From the NCBI RefSeq assembly GCF_003966955.1, contig NZ_AP019367.1:744001-808000 (forward strand): DNA of 64,000 nt. The letters are read 5' to 3'. Position 1 is the first letter of the stretch. Each line of letters opens with the position of its first letter. The translations under genes and the position numbers were made by a program. Under the pieces are notes generated by a model. That model was not told the DNA's origin, ran no database searches, and saw only the letters and a list, made by a program, of their open reading frames with translations. Positions 45,371 through 56,578 of the stretch are shown piece after piece. The DNA comes from Parolsenella catena (lineage in GTDB: Bacteria; Actinomycetota; Coriobacteriia; Coriobacteriales; Atopobiaceae).

Positions 45371-47977
45371 ATGGCAAAGACTCGCGTACATGACCTTGCC
45401 AAGGAATTTGGCATGACGAGCAAGGAGATGCTCGGCCACCTGGCCGACATGATGATCCCTGCCAAGTCCGCCTCGAGCGCTCTCGAGGACGCCTACGTGA
45501 TGGTCGTCCGCAAGAAGATGGCGCCCATCCTCGAGGCCCGCGCCGCAGAGATCGAGGCGGCCAAGAAGGCCGAGGAGGAGGCCCGCGCCAAGGCCGAGGC
45601 CGAGGAGCGCGCCCGCGCCGAGAAGGAGCGCGTCGAGGCCGAGAAGCGCCGCGAGGCCGAGCGCGCCCGTGCCGAGGCAGAGCGCAAGAAGGCCGAGGAG
45701 GCCCGCGCCGAGGCCGAGCGCAAGCGCAAGGAAGAGGAGGAGAAGAACCGCGTGCGCGACAACGCGCCCAAGTCCGTCCCCTCCATGACGAGCCTGCTCG
45801 ACCAGATCGCCCAGCAGGAGAAGATCCTCAAGGCTCAGCGCGAGGAGGCCGCCGCCAAGAAGAAGACCGAGCAGTCCTCTGGCGGTCGTGGCCGCCGCGG
45901 CAACGGCTCCTCGCGTCCCCAGCGCTCCAACCCCGTCGCCAACGACAACGCTCCCGTGAGCCCCGAGAAGGCTGCCAAGGCCTCGCGTGGCAAGCACAAG
46001 GGCCACCATGACAACGATGGTGAGGACCGCTACAGCCGCATGGCGAAGGCCGCCGAGGAGTACAACCGCGAGCGCGTGCTCGAGGAGGCCCGCGCCAGCG
46101 TCGAGGAGGCCTCTCGCGAGTCCACCGGTCGCCGCAAGAAGCGCAAGGAGCGTCGTCAGAAGCAGGCCGAGCAGGCCGCCAAGGAGCAGGCGATCGAGGA
46201 GGCCATCGCAAACGACCAGAACGTGGCCGAGATCGGCATGGTCAAGGTTCCCACCGGCTCCACCGTCGCCGAGCTCGCCGAGCTTCTCGGCGTGCCCGCG
46301 TCCGACATCGTCAAGCGCCTGTTCCTGCTGGGCAACCCGCTGACCCTCACGCAGTCCATGTCCGACGAGCTCATCGAGCTTGTGGCCGACGACCTCGGCC
46401 GCGAGGTCAAGGTTATGACCAAGGAGGAGGAGAACTCCTTCACCTTCTACGATGATCCGGCCGACCTCCTTCCGCGCGCCCCGGTCGTCACCGTCATGGG
46501 CCACGTCGACCACGGCAAGACGAGCCTGCTCGACGCCATCCGCCACACGGGCGTTGCCGAAGGCGAGGCCGGCGGCATCACGCAGGCCATCGGCGCCTCC
46601 CAGGTCAAGATCGGCGACCGCACCATCACCTTCATCGACACCCCGGGCCACGAGACGTTCACCGCCATGCGTGCCCGTGGCGCCAAGGTGACCGACATTG
46701 TCATCCTCATCGTCGCGGCCGACGACGGCGTCATGCCGCAGACGGTCGAGTCCATCAACCACGCCAAGGCCGCCGGCGTGCCCATCATCGTGGCCGTCAA
46801 CAAGATTGACAAGCCCGGTGCCAACCCCGACAAGGTGCGCCAGGAGCTCACCGAGTACGGCATCATCCCGGAGGAGTGGGGCGGACAGAACATGTTCGTC
46901 AACATCTCCGCCAAGAAGAAGATCGGCATCGACGAGCTGCTCGAGACCGTCCTGCTCCAGGCCGACGTCCTCGAGCTCAAGGCCAACCCCAACACGTTCG
47001 CCTCCGGCAACGTCCTCGAGGCCAAGCTCGATCGCGGTCGCGGCTCGGTGGCCACGGTGCTCGTCACGCGCGGCACCCTGCGCATCGGCGACGCCATCGT
47101 CGCGGGCATGTCCTACGGCCGCATCCGCGCCATGCTCGACCCGAAGGGCCGCCCGGTCAAGGAGGCCAAGCCCTCCGACCCGGTCGAGATCCTCGGTCTC
47201 CAGAGCGTGCCGGCCGCCGGCGACGAGTTCCGTGTGTTCACCGAGGAGCGCGAGGCGCGCTCCCTGGCCGAGCAGCGCGCGCTCAAGGCCCGCATCGAGG
47301 AGCAGAACCGCGTAAAGCACGTCACGCTCGAGACGCTCTTCTCCACGATGGAGGACGCCGAGGTCAAGGAGCTCAACCTCGTCATCAAGGCCGACGTCCA
47401 GGGCTCCATCGAGGCCCTTCAGGACTCGCTGGACAAGATGGACCAGTCCGAGGTGCGCATCAACACGATCCACTCCGCCGTTGGCGCCATCACCGAGACC
47501 GACGTCACGCTCGCCGATGCCTCCAACGCCATCATCATCGGCTTCGGCGTGCGCCCGGACGCCAAGGCCCGTGCCGCCGCCGAGCACCAGGGCGTCGAGA
47601 TCCGTACGTACAGCGTCATCTACAAGGCCATCGAGGAGATCGACGCCGCCCGCATCGGCATGCTCAAGCCCACGGAGGAAGAGCACCAGACGGGTTCTGC
47701 CGAGGTCCGCGACACGTTCAAGGTCCCCAAGGTCGGCATCGCCGCTGGCTGCATGGTCACCGAGGGCGAGATCAGCCGCGACGACAACGTCCGCCTCGTT
47801 CGCGACGGCATTGTCGTGTTCGATGGCAAGATCGCCTCGCTGCGCCGTTACAAGGATGACGTCAAGAGCGTCAAGGCCGGCTTCGAGTGCGGCATTGGCC
47901 TGGAGAACTACCAGGACATCAAGCCTGGCGACGTCATCGAGGGGTACAAGATCGTCGAGGTCGCCCGTACCGAGTAG
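45371..47977 (+). CDS. infB: Translation initiation factor IF-2
   Basis: An 868-residue protein. An N-terminal IF2-N domain ([13 protein letters not shown]) is followed by a long charged Ala/Glu/Lys/Arg coiled region (about 65-160) and a second IF2-N-type domain. The GTPase has G1 GHVDHGKT at 377-384, DTPGHE and NKID. It places initiator tRNA on the 30S subunit. ATG 45371 follows GGAAGGTAGGCCAC. Low-complexity coding DNA spans 45560-45740. Confidence 0.95.
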   Translation: MAKTRVHDLAKEFGMTSKEMLGHLADMMIPAKSASSALEDAYVMVVRKKMAPILEARAAEIEAAKKAEEEARAKAEAEERARAEKERVEAEKRREAERARAEAERKKAEEARAEAERKRKEEEEKNRVRDNAPKSVPSMTSLLDQIAQQEKILKAQREEAAAKKKTEQSSGGRGRRGNGSSRPQRSNPVANDNAPVSPEKAAKASRGKHKGHHDNDGEDRYSRMAKAAEEYNRERVLEEARASVEEASRESTGRRKKRKERRQKQAEQAAKEQAIEEAIANDQNVAEIGMVKVPTGSTVAELAELLGVPASDIVKRLFLLGNPLTLTQSMSDELIELVADDLGREVKVMTKEEENSFTFYDDPADLLPRAPVVTVMGHVDHGKTSLLDAIRHTGVAEGEAGGITQAIGASQVKIGDRTITFIDTPGHETFTAMRARGAKVTDIVILIVAADDGVMPQTVESINHAKAAGVPIIVAVNKIDKPGANPDKVRQELTEYGIIPEEWGGQNMFVNISAKKKIGIDELLETVLLQADVLELKANPNTFASGNVLEAKLDRGRGSVATVLVTRGTLRIGDAIVAGMSYGRIRAMLDPKGRPVKEAKPSDPVEILGLQSVPAAGDEFRVFTEEREARSLAEQRALKARIEEQNRVKHVTLETLFSTMEDAEVKELNLVIKADVQGSIEALQDSLDKMDQSEVRINTIHSAVGAITETDVTLADASNAIIIGFGVRPDAKARAAAEHQGVEIRTYSVIYKAIEEIDAARIGMLKPTEEEHQTGSAEVRDTFKVPKVGIAAGCMVTEGEISRDDNVRLVRDGIVVFDGKIASLRRYKDDVKSVKAGFECGIGLENYQDIKPGDVIEGYKIVEVARTE

Positions 47978-48075
47978 GTGCGGGAGGGGCCGCTCATCCT
48001 AGGCTCCTCACGACCCATTGATAGATAATCTATGTGGGGCGGCCTGCGGGTCGCCCCACCTGGGCAGGTGGAGAC

Positions 48076-48504
48076 ATGAAGCAGAACGCAAATTCGCGCC
48101 GCTCCGGGCAAATCGCCCGCGAGAAGCTCGCGAGCATCCTCCTCTTTGAGGTTGCCGACCCCGACCTCGACCTCGTGACGCTCACGGGTTGCGAGGTCTC
48201 CGTTGACCGCTCGTTCGTGCGTGCCTACGTCACGTGCGAGCCCGAGCGCTATGACACCGTCATGGCCGCGCTCGAGCGTGCCAAGGGCCGCATTCGCTCC
48301 CTTCTCGGCCATGCGCTCGGCTGGCGCGTCACCCCTGAGCTCGCATTCTCCATCGACTCCTCCACGGACGAGGCCGAGCGCATCGCCCGAGCCCTCGAGC
48401 AGCGCCCGCCCACCATCGATGTCGAGAAGGACGAGTTTGGCTACCCAGTCGTGGCCGGGTCCGGGGATTCGGACGCGGGCGACGAGGCTGCAGAGGCGGA
48501 GTAG
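48076..48504 (+). CDS. rbfA: Ribosome-binding factor A
   Basis: A 142-residue KH-fold protein with NSRRSGQIAREKLASILLFEV-type opening and the TPELAFSID strand. It acts in late 30S maturation. The C-terminus is acidic. ATG 48076 follows AGGTGGAGAC. The nrnA-type gene starts 5 bases after its stop. Confidence 0.9.
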   Translation: MKQNANSRRSGQIAREKLASILLFEVADPDLDLVTLTGCEVSVDRSFVRAYVTCEPERYDTVMAALERAKGRIRSLLGHALGWRVTPELAFSIDSSTDEAERIARALEQRPPTIDVEKDEFGYPVVAGSGDSDAGDEAAEAE

Positions 48505-48509
48505 GTCCA

Positions 48510-49586
48510 ATGAACGCAGGTGACGAGAACGTATTTGCCGAGCAGCGCGAGAAGTTCGGCAGGATTTGCGCGCTCATAGACGACGCGACCGAGATCGTGG
48601 TGTGTGCTCACACCGATCCCGATGGCGACGCGCTGGGCTCCGGCCTCGCGCTCGCCCAGATCATTTCCCAGCACTGGGCCGGCAAGCACGTCACGAACCT
48701 TTTGGCAGACGACGCCCCCGTTCCCCGCCTGTACAGGTTCCTGCCCGGGGCGGAATCGTTCGTCCACGCCTCGGACTATGCGGGCACGCCGGACCTGTTT
48801 ATCGTCGTTGACCTCTCGGTGGCACCGCGCCTCAACAAGGCCCAGCCCGTGCTCGAGCGCAGCCGGCACATCGCGATCATGGACCACCACCCGTCCACCA
48901 CGCCGTTTGGCGACGTGGCGCTCATCCGCCCCGACGCGGCTGCGACGGGCGTCGTCATCGCCGAGTTCGGCCTGTTTCTCGGTGCGCACTTCACGGTCGA
49001 CATCGCCAACTGCCTGTTCTGCGCCATCGTCACCGACACGGGCCGCTTCCAGTACCAGAACGCCGACTCCGAGGCGTTCGAGTGCGCGAGCATGCTCGTT
49101 GACGCCGGTGCGTCGCCGTCCATGATCTCCCTCAACGTCTACCAGAGCTTCCGCCTTGCCTACCTGCACCTCGAGAGCGTCGTCATGGGACGCATCGTGA
49201 CGTTTGACCACGGCCGCATCGCCTACAGCTACGCCACGAGAAACGATCTCGAGCGCACGGGGGCGCACCCAGACGAGTGCGACGGCCTCATCGACGTCGT
49301 GCGCAGCGTGGAGGGCTCTGTGGTCGCGCTGTTCCTCAAGGAGCTTCCGGACGGCAAGGTCCGCGGAAACCTCCGCTCCAAGGGCAAGCACGACATCTCC
49401 GTCGTGGCGCGCTCCATGGGCGGTGGCGGACACAAGGCGGCTGCCGGATTCACTTCCGATGGCGGTATCGACGCCACGCTCGCTTGCGTCCTGCCTCAGC
49501 TGCAGGCCGTGCTTGCGGCCGCCGATGGGGAGGCTCCGGCTCCCCACAATCCTCAGATGAAACTCGAGCTTGGCAAAGGGGTCTAG
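48510..49586 (+). CDS. nrnA: DHH-family phosphoesterase (nanoRNase/pAp phosphatase)
   Basis: A 358-residue protein. The DHH domain has CAHTDPDGDALGSG and the diagnostic MDHHPS motif, with VTDTGRF. The DHHA1 domain contains GGGGHKAAAGF. NrnA enzymes degrade very short RNAs and dephosphorylate pAp; cyclic-dinucleotide breakdown is a possible extra role. It lies between rbfA and truB, its common place. Confidence 0.9.
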   Translation: MNAGDENVFAEQREKFGRICALIDDATEIVVCAHTDPDGDALGSGLALAQIISQHWAGKHVTNLLADDAPVPRLYRFLPGAESFVHASDYAGTPDLFIVVDLSVAPRLNKAQPVLERSRHIAIMDHHPSTTPFGDVALIRPDAAATGVVIAEFGLFLGAHFTVDIANCLFCAIVTDTGRFQYQNADSEAFECASMLVDAGASPSMISLNVYQSFRLAYLHLESVVMGRIVTFDHGRIAYSYATRNDLERTGAHPDECDGLIDVVRSVEGSVVALFLKELPDGKVRGNLRSKGKHDISVVARSMGGGGHKAAAGFTSDGGIDATLACVLPQLQAVLAAADGEAPAPHNPQMKLELGKGV

Positions 49587-49589
49587 CAT

Positions 49590-50522
49590 ATGCGGCGTGG
49601 GACGAGTGGCATCAACGCCCTGATTGCCGTCGACAAGCCACTGGGCATGACGTCTCACGACGTCGTTGCCCGCGTGAGGCGCTCGCTTGCCGAGCGTCGC
49701 GTGGGCCATGCGGGGACGCTTGACCCCGATGCGTCCGGGGTGCTTGTCGTGGGAGTGGGGCAGGGTACGCGCCTCATGGGGCTGCTCACCTCCGAGCGCA
49801 AGGGCTACGTGGGCCTTGTCGTCTTTGGCTCTGAGACGGAAACGGACGATGCCGAGGGCAAGGTCACCAGGACCGCCGAGGTCCCCGACTGGGCCTGGGA
49901 CGAGCATGCCGTTCGGGAACGCCTTGCCGCCATCGAGGGACCGTGCATGCAGGTGCCGCCCGCCTACTCCGCCATCTCGGTGAACGGCGTGCGCTCCTAC
50001 GCGCGCGCAAGGGCCGGCGAGACGGTCGAGCTCGACGCCCGTCCCGTGACCGTTCACTCGGCGTCGCTCGCGGCCATTCAGGACGTCGACGGACATCCGG
50101 GTTGGCTCTGCGCGTTTGAGGTCTCCAAGGGCTGCTACATCCGCGCCATCGCCCGTGACCTCGGGCGGGCGTGTGGGAGTGCCGCGCACCTCGCGGGCCT
50201 CAGGCGCACGAGCTCGGGCTCCATCTCGCTCTCCTCGTGCGTGACGCTCGAGGAGCTCGAGCGCGACGGCGCAGGCGTGCTGGCGTCCTCGGCGCTCGAC
50301 CCTGCGGCCTGCGTTGGCGCGCCCATCCGCTCCCTCTCCGAGGCAGATCTTGCGGACGCCTCTTGCGGCAAGCACCTCTCGCTCGGTAGCGTGAGCGTCG
50401 AAGAGGGAGGCCGCGTCTGTCTCGTTGCCGGAGACAAGCTCTATGGCGTCTGGACGAGGCGCGGCGACGAGCTCGTGAGCTCCACGAACTTCCCCGCAGG
50501 CATTTCGGGGGTGCGCCGATGA
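49590..50522 (+). CDS. truB: tRNA pseudouridine-55 synthase
   Basis: A 310-residue protein. The catalytic D45 is in GHAGTLDPDASGVL, and AVDKPLGMTSHD and GCYIRAIARDLG are also present. It makes the T-loop pseudouridine of tRNA. It starts 3 bases after nrnA, and its TGA overlaps the ribF ATG as ATGA. Confidence 0.94.
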   Translation: MRRGTSGINALIAVDKPLGMTSHDVVARVRRSLAERRVGHAGTLDPDASGVLVVGVGQGTRLMGLLTSERKGYVGLVVFGSETETDDAEGKVTRTAEVPDWAWDEHAVRERLAAIEGPCMQVPPAYSAISVNGVRSYARARAGETVELDARPVTVHSASLAAIQDVDGHPGWLCAFEVSKGCYIRAIARDLGRACGSAAHLAGLRRTSSGSISLSSCVTLEELERDGAGVLASSALDPAACVGAPIRSLSEADLADASCGKHLSLGSVSVEEGGRVCLVAGDKLYGVWTRRGDELVSSTNFPAGISGVRR

Positions 50523-51598
50523 TGGGCGAGTACCGCCCGCTCGGCCCTAGCTGGGAGCGACCCCTGACGTCAGACGAGCTCCGGGGCCGTCTCGTCGCCG
50601 GCGTTGCGCTGCCCCAGCCGCTGGTCCCGGCCCGCAAGCTTGGCAACGGCTCCGAGCTCTATGACTTCTCCGGGGCCATGGGATGTGGCTGCGGCCGTCC
50701 GTCCGTCTGCGTGCTCGGCGCGTTTGACGGCGTCCACGTCGGTCATCGCGCGCTCGTGCGCGCCGCCGTCGACGAGGCGCGCGAGCGCGGCCTCGTGAGC
50801 ATCGCGGTGACGTTCTCGCCAGACCCAGCCGCCCTCCTCGCCGGCCCCATCGTCAACGACACGCTGCTCGCGGTTGAGGACCGCGCGCGCATGCTCTCGA
50901 GGCTTGGCCTTGACGCCGTCCTCGTCGTCCCGTTCACGCGCGAACTTGCCGCGACGAGCCACGAGACGTTCCTGCGAGAGTGGCTCGCTGCCTCCGTGAG
51001 CCCCGTCTCCATCCACGTTGGCGCCGACTTTCGCATGGGTGCGGGCGGCGCCGGCACGGTCGCGGCGCTTCGCGTGGTGGCGGGCCCGCTCGGCATCGAC
51101 GTCCATGGGCACGAGCTCGTGAGCGAGCACGGCCGCGCGGTGAGCGCGACGCTCGTCCGCAGGCTCATACGGGACGGCCAGGTCGAGGACGCCGCCCGAC
51201 TGCTGTGCCGTGACCACATGGTTCGCGGCGTCGTTGAGCACGGCAGGGGAGAGGGCGCGTCCTTTGGGTTTCCCACGGCAAACGTGAGGATTGACGCGTC
51301 CGTCTGCCTGCCCGCGGAGGGCGTCTATGCCGCGCTCGTCTGCGATGGCTCGCACGCGTGGCCTGCCGCCGTCAACGTGGGTGCGCCCCGCTCGTTCGGA
51401 GGCGCCGCTGGGGAGCCGTTCCTCGAGGCCTCGCTCGTGGGCTTCTCGGGAGACCTCTACGGCAGGCGGCTCTCGGTGAGCTTCGTCGCGTGGCTCCGCG
51501 AGCCGCGGACGTTCGCGTCTGTCGAGGAGCTGGAGGCAACGGTGCTCGGAAACGTCGCATGGGTCAGGAAGTATCTGGGGGAGGGCGAGGTCCTGTGA
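50519..51598 (+). CDS. ribF: Bifunctional riboflavin kinase/FAD synthetase
   Basis: A 359-residue protein. The N-terminal nucleotidyltransferase has VLGAFDGVHVGHRALV. The C-terminal riboflavin kinase has GRGEGASFGFPTANV. It turns riboflavin into FMN and FAD, needed by the flavoenzymes in this window. An N-terminal extension of about 60 residues precedes the usual start. ATG 50519 overlaps truB; its TGA overlaps the dnaG GTG. Confidence 0.93.
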   Translation: MMGEYRPLGPSWERPLTSDELRGRLVAGVALPQPLVPARKLGNGSELYDFSGAMGCGCGRPSVCVLGAFDGVHVGHRALVRAAVDEARERGLVSIAVTFSPDPAALLAGPIVNDTLLAVEDRARMLSRLGLDAVLVVPFTRELAATSHETFLREWLAASVSPVSIHVGADFRMGAGGAGTVAALRVVAGPLGIDVHGHELVSEHGRAVSATLVRRLIRDGQVEDAARLLCRDHMVRGVVEHGRGEGASFGFPTANVRIDASVCLPAEGVYAALVCDGSHAWPAAVNVGAPRSFGGAAGEPFLEASLVGFSGDLYGRRLSVSFVAWLREPRTFASVEELEATVLGNVAWVRKYLGEGEVL

Positions 51599-53475
51599 TA
51601 ACCGAGGAGGACAAGGAGCGCGTCCGCCAGGCCACCGACATCGTGGCGCTCGTCTCCGAGACGGTCGTCCTGAGGCAGCGCGGCGGCGACTTCTGGGGCT
51701 GCTGCCCCTTCCATCACGAGAAGAGCCCCTCGTTTCACGTGACGCCCGCCACGGGGCTGTGGCACTGCTTTGGCTGCCACTCCGGTGGTGACGTCTTTGA
51801 CTACGTGATGAAGCGCGAGGGACTCGACTTTCTCGACTCCGTCCGCTTCCTCGCCGAGCGCGCCCACATCGACATTGACGACGCTCCCGCCGCGGGACGA
51901 CGCGGTCCCAAGCGCACGCGCGTCATCGACGCGCTCGAGGCGGCCCAGTCCGCCTACTCCGTGCGCCTCATGCGCGGGCGCAGCGAGGCCGCCGCGGCTG
52001 CCAGGAGCTACTTCGCCGGCCGCGGCTTCAACTCAGACATCTGCTCGCGCTGGCACCTCGGCTTTGCCGACTCCGGCGTCTCGCTCATGCGCGAGCTCAC
52101 GGCCGCCGGCTTCTCGAGGCAGGAGCTCGAGGCGGCCGACCTCGTCTCGAGTCGCTCGGGGCGGGCGCGTGACCAGTTCTACAACCGCGTGATGTTTCCC
52201 ATCCATGACGAGCAGGGCCGCTGCATCGGCTTTGGTGGGCGCGTCATGGGTGACGCCAAGCCCAAGTACCTCAACACGCGCGAGACGAGCGTGTTCCACA
52301 AGAGCAAGCACCTGTTCGCGTTCGACTATGCCAAGGAGAGCATCGCGGCGAAGGGATACGCCATCGTGTCCGAGGGATACATGGACGTCATCTCGATGCA
52401 CGAGGCTGGCTTCACCAACACCGTGGCGGCGCTGGGGACGGCGCTGTCGCTCGACCATGTGAAGACCCTCTCGCGCTTTGCGAAGACGATCGTGTGCATG
52501 TTCGACGGCGACGCGGCGGGCCAGCACGCCGCCGAGGCCGCCGTGCGCTATGTGGAGAGCACGGCGGCGGCGCTCACGTGCGTCGTGCTGCCAGACAACC
52601 AGGACCCCGACGAGTTCCTCAAGGCCCACGGCGCGCAGGCCATGGCCGAGCAGCTGCGTGGCGCCCGCCCGCTCATCGACTTCGTTCTCGAGAAGAAGCT
52701 CGAGGGCTCCGACCTCTCGAGCCCGGGCCTGCGCCTGCGCGCCCTCGACGACGTTGCCAAGGTGCTGGCGCCCCTCAAGAACTCCTACCTGCTCGACTCC
52801 TACCTACAGCGCGTGACGGGTCGTCTGGGAGTTGACCTCGAGGCGGCGCGCCGCAAGGTGCGCGAGACCCCCGTCGAGCAGCCTGCCGAGCGAGACGCCG
52901 GCTCGTCTCGCGTGCGTGCTCCGGAGCCCGATGGCCCCTCCTACGACGACGTTCCCTATGACGACTATGGCTACGAGGAGGCGCCCGTGGTTGCGTCACC
53001 CGTGCCCGAGGACCCCTTCTCCGAGCTGTCCGCCGAGGACCGCGCGCAGCTGCGCGCCGAGCGCAACCTCCTGGCGCTGCTCGCCTCGGACCCAGACCGG
53101 TTTCGCCCCTATGCCGACAGGATTGCGACGCTCAGCTGGGCAGACGCTCGCCACCAGGCCATTGCCTGGGCCATACTCGCTACGCCAGAGGGAACTCCTG
53201 CCGCCGAGGCGGTCTCCGTGGCCGCCCGCGCCTGCCCGGACGCCCCGCGCATCCTGAGCTCGAGCTCCTTCTCGTCCACGAGCTCGTGGGACGCCGCCAA
53301 AAACGTGGAGTTCGTGGTGGGCGAGGCCGAGATACGCTCGCTCGACCGACGCATCTCGCAGCTCACGGCGAGCCTCGGTGCGATGGGCGCGGACGAGTCG
53401 AGGGAGGCCCTGCGCGAGCTCTCCCAACTCAGGGCGAGGCGAGACGAGGTCCGCGCGTCCCAGCCGCTCGAGTAG
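51595..53475 (+). CDS. dnaG: DNA primase
   Basis: A 626-residue protein. The zinc domain has C37, H40, C58 and C61. The core contains the TOPRIM region with VSEGYMDVI and FDGDAAG. A C-terminal helicase-binding region follows an acidic linker near 450-480. It makes primers for replication. GTG 51595 overlaps the ribF stop as GTGA and follows GGGGGAGGG; the longer frame from 51358 is rejected. Confidence 0.94.
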   Translation: MITEEDKERVRQATDIVALVSETVVLRQRGGDFWGCCPFHHEKSPSFHVTPATGLWHCFGCHSGGDVFDYVMKREGLDFLDSVRFLAERAHIDIDDAPAAGRRGPKRTRVIDALEAAQSAYSVRLMRGRSEAAAAARSYFAGRGFNSDICSRWHLGFADSGVSLMRELTAAGFSRQELEAADLVSSRSGRARDQFYNRVMFPIHDEQGRCIGFGGRVMGDAKPKYLNTRETSVFHKSKHLFAFDYAKESIAAKGYAIVSEGYMDVISMHEAGFTNTVAALGTALSLDHVKTLSRFAKTIVCMFDGDAAGQHAAEAAVRYVESTAAALTCVVLPDNQDPDEFLKAHGAQAMAEQLRGARPLIDFVLEKKLEGSDLSSPGLRLRALDDVAKVLAPLKNSYLLDSYLQRVTGRLGVDLEAARRKVRETPVEQPAERDAGSSRVRAPEPDGPSYDDVPYDDYGYEEAPVVASPVPEDPFSELSAEDRAQLRAERNLLALLASDPDRFRPYADRIATLSWADARHQAIAWAILATPEGTPAAEAVSVAARACPDAPRILSSSSFSSTSSWDAAKNVEFVVGEAEIRSLDRRISQLTASLGAMGADESREALRELSQLRARRDEVRASQPLE

Positions 53476-53480
53476 GGACG

Positions 53481-53506
53481 TTGCCGCCCATCTTTGATGG
53501 CGGCAA
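53481..53506 (+). terminator. Hairpin after dnaG
   Basis: TTGCCGCCCATC pairs with GATGGCGGCAA (53496-53506) with one bulged C around TTT. No T-run; it may only partly separate dnaG from rpoD. A -10-like TAATATAAG follows at 53553-53561. Confidence 0.5.
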
Positions 53507-53598
53507 GCTGCGCATTTCTTGCGTTCTTATGCGTAAGCTCATGCGTTGAGGGTAATATAAGCAACATCTGTGCATCGACTGCAGTCGAGAGGAAGTCC

Positions 53599-54927
<1,329 letters not shown>

Positions 54928-54963
54928 GGCTTCTTCAGCTGCTTGAAACATTTGTTTGCTACC

Positions 54964-54994
54964 ATGACCCTGCGGACTTTGGCCGCGGGGTCAT
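54964..54994 (+). terminator. Terminator hairpin after rpoD
   Basis: ATGACCCTGCGG (54964-54975) pairs with CCGCGGGGTCAT (54983-54994) with one G-U pair, followed by TTGCT. The arms end close to the next ribosome site. Confidence 0.6.
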
Positions 54995-55009
54995 TTGCTA
55001 GGGGGAATC

Positions 55010-55549
55010 ATGAGGAATCGCCGAACCGTACTGCCCGTTCTGTGTGCCGTTCTCGCCGTCGTGGCGCTGCTGCTCGTTGGCTGTGGTGGTTCTGACTTCT
55101 CGTCATCAGACGGACAGGCCATCAAGGACGACGTCTCAAGCCGCCTCGATGAGCTCAAGTCCGGCAGCGGCGACTCCGTCCAGCTCGTGGAGGACACGCT
55201 TTCGGGATATGTGGGGTCCCAGCTTGATGACATGGGCCTCTCGGCCTCCGACGTCGTGACGACCTACCTGCAGGGCTTTGACTATGAGCTGGGCGATGTC
55301 ACAGGCTCGGGCGGCAGTGCCACCTGCAAGGTCAAGCTCACGTGCCGCTCGGTCACTGAAATCGTGGCCGACTTCCAGGCGAGGTCGAAGGGCTTGAGCG
55401 GGTCCGATGCCGGTGCCGTGCTGCTCCAGTGCATCTCGGACGCACCGCTCGAGAGCGAGGAGGCAGACGCCTACTGCCAGAAGGGCTCCGACGGTACATG
55501 GAACTGTCTTGACGGCCTCAAGAAGGCCCTCATCAAGCTCTGCTTCTAG
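55010..55549 (+). CDS. Small lipoprotein of unknown function
   Basis: A 179-residue protein. The signal peptide ends in a lipobox LVGC with C25. The mature part has repeated Asp/Ser-rich helices and strands (GDVTGSGGSATCKVKLTC) with several Cys. I do not recognise the family. ATG 55010 follows TAGGGGGAATC. It follows rpoD and precedes the convergent trmL gene. Confidence 0.75.
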   Translation: MRNRRTVLPVLCAVLAVVALLLVGCGGSDFSSSDGQAIKDDVSSRLDELKSGSGDSVQLVEDTLSGYVGSQLDDMGLSASDVVTTYLQGFDYELGDVTGSGGSATCKVKLTCRSVTEIVADFQARSKGLSGSDAGAVLLQCISDAPLESEEADAYCQKGSDGTWNCLDGLKKALIKLCF

Positions 55550-55575
55550 CTGGCCAGGTCGCACGTCAGCCTTCG

Positions 55576-56160
55576 CTACATGCCCTGAAAGTCCGTCTGC
55601 CTCAGGGCCTCGTAGAGCACGATGGCCGCGGAGTTGGAGAGGTTGAGCGCGCTGATGCGGTAGTCGTCTGGGTCAACGAAGTTGCCGCAGACGTCCTGGC
55701 GCAGCGCCTCGTGGGATTGCTCGCGCCCAACGCGTGCCGCCCATTCGCCGGCGTCCTTGAGCGTTGTCGCGTCAGGCAGCATGGGAATGCGCTCGCACCT
55801 GCTTGCCGCGCGGGCGAGCAACTCCTCCGGCAGACCCGTGGACTCCTTGCCGAACACGAGGAAGTCGCCGTCCGCATAGGTTGCCTGCGCATAGGTCTTG
55901 CGGGCCTTCTTCGTGAGCAGGTGCAGGCGCTCGTCCGTCTCGCCTAGCCCGTTTTGCGCGAGAAACTCCTCCCAGCCCGCGTAGGTCGTGACGTCCAGGC
56001 TGTGCCAGTAGCCAAGGCCGGCGCGCCTGAGCATGTCGTCTCCGAGCGAGAAGCCGAGTAGCCCGATGAGGTGGAGCCTAGAGCCGGTGACGACGCACGT
56101 TCGCCCGATGTTTCCCGTGTTGGAGGGGATCTCTGGCTCAAAGAGCACGACGTTGAACAT
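55576..56160 (-). CDS. trmL: tRNA (cytidine/uridine-34-2'-O)-methyltransferase
   Basis: A 194-residue SPOUT methyltransferase. PEIPSNTGNIGRTC at the N-terminus, LVFGKESTGLP and LNLSNSAAIVLYEAL are the TrmL motifs. It methylates the wobble ribose of certain leucine tRNAs. GGAG lies 7 bases before the ATG at 56160. It is convergent with the lipoprotein gene and divergent from the region at 56.2 kb. Confidence 0.92.
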   Translation of the reverse strand: MFNVVLFEPEIPSNTGNIGRTCVVTGSRLHLIGLLGFSLGDDMLRRAGLGYWHSLDVTTYAGWEEFLAQNGLGETDERLHLLTKKARKTYAQATYADGDFLVFGKESTGLPEELLARAASRCERIPMLPDATTLKDAGEWAARVGREQSHEALRQDVCGNFVDPDDYRISALNLSNSAAIVLYEALRQTDFQGM

Positions 56161-56275
56161 GATTCACTCCATAAAATGGCTGGTAGATTAGCAAAATAGT
56201 TATTGTCCACAATGGCTGATATGTTCTCGAGTATACGCCGCGTGCGGCAGCTGGCGAAAAGGGAGCCGAGTACGG

Positions 56276-56578
56276 GTGACTTCCTCAAGCGCCACCGCAA
56301 GGCCCATCGGTTTCGTTCCGCTTGCGGCCTGGCTCGCGCTTGGTTGCCCCGCCCTCAAGGCGATAGGCCCGCTCGTGGGCAAGTTCGTTGGCTTCTCCGT
56401 GTTCGTTGCCTATGTCATGCTCGTTGTTCCTGCGGCCATGGGCCATGTGGCGGGCCGATTGCGCGAGAGCTGCTGGCGCTGCATGGAGCTGATGCGCCCT
56501 AGGGATCTAGTAGCTCACCTGGCAGGGGATGCCCAGGGCACGCACGCGCTCGGCGATGCCATCGAGGATCGCGGGTGA
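56276..56578 (+). CDS. Uncertain small membrane-protein ORF, perhaps frameshifted
   Basis: A 100-codon frame with GC-biased codons and a hydrophobic segment (FVGFSVFVAYVMLVVPAAMG). GGGAG lies 10 bases before the GTG. A second frame from ATG 56203 or 56212 reads like an intact N-terminus (MADMFSSIRRVRQLAKREP) and fades where this frame takes over, so a one-base frameshift in a single gene is possible. The last 72 bases are antisense to the radical SAM gene, which lowers confidence. Confidence 0.35.
   Translation: MTSSSATARPIGFVPLAAWLALGCPALKAIGPLVGKFVGFSVFVAYVMLVVPAAMGHVAGRLRESCWRCMELMRPRDLVAHLAGDAQGTHALGDAIEDRG

Noticed and set aside
45560-45740. Low-complexity GCC/GAG-rich repeat
   Set aside because: It is the charged coiled region of IF-2 and is normal for infB.
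45317-47686. Very long minus-strand frame opposite infB
   Set aside because: Low-complexity Leu/Gly/Ala shadow of the infB codons, with no known motif or ribosome site.
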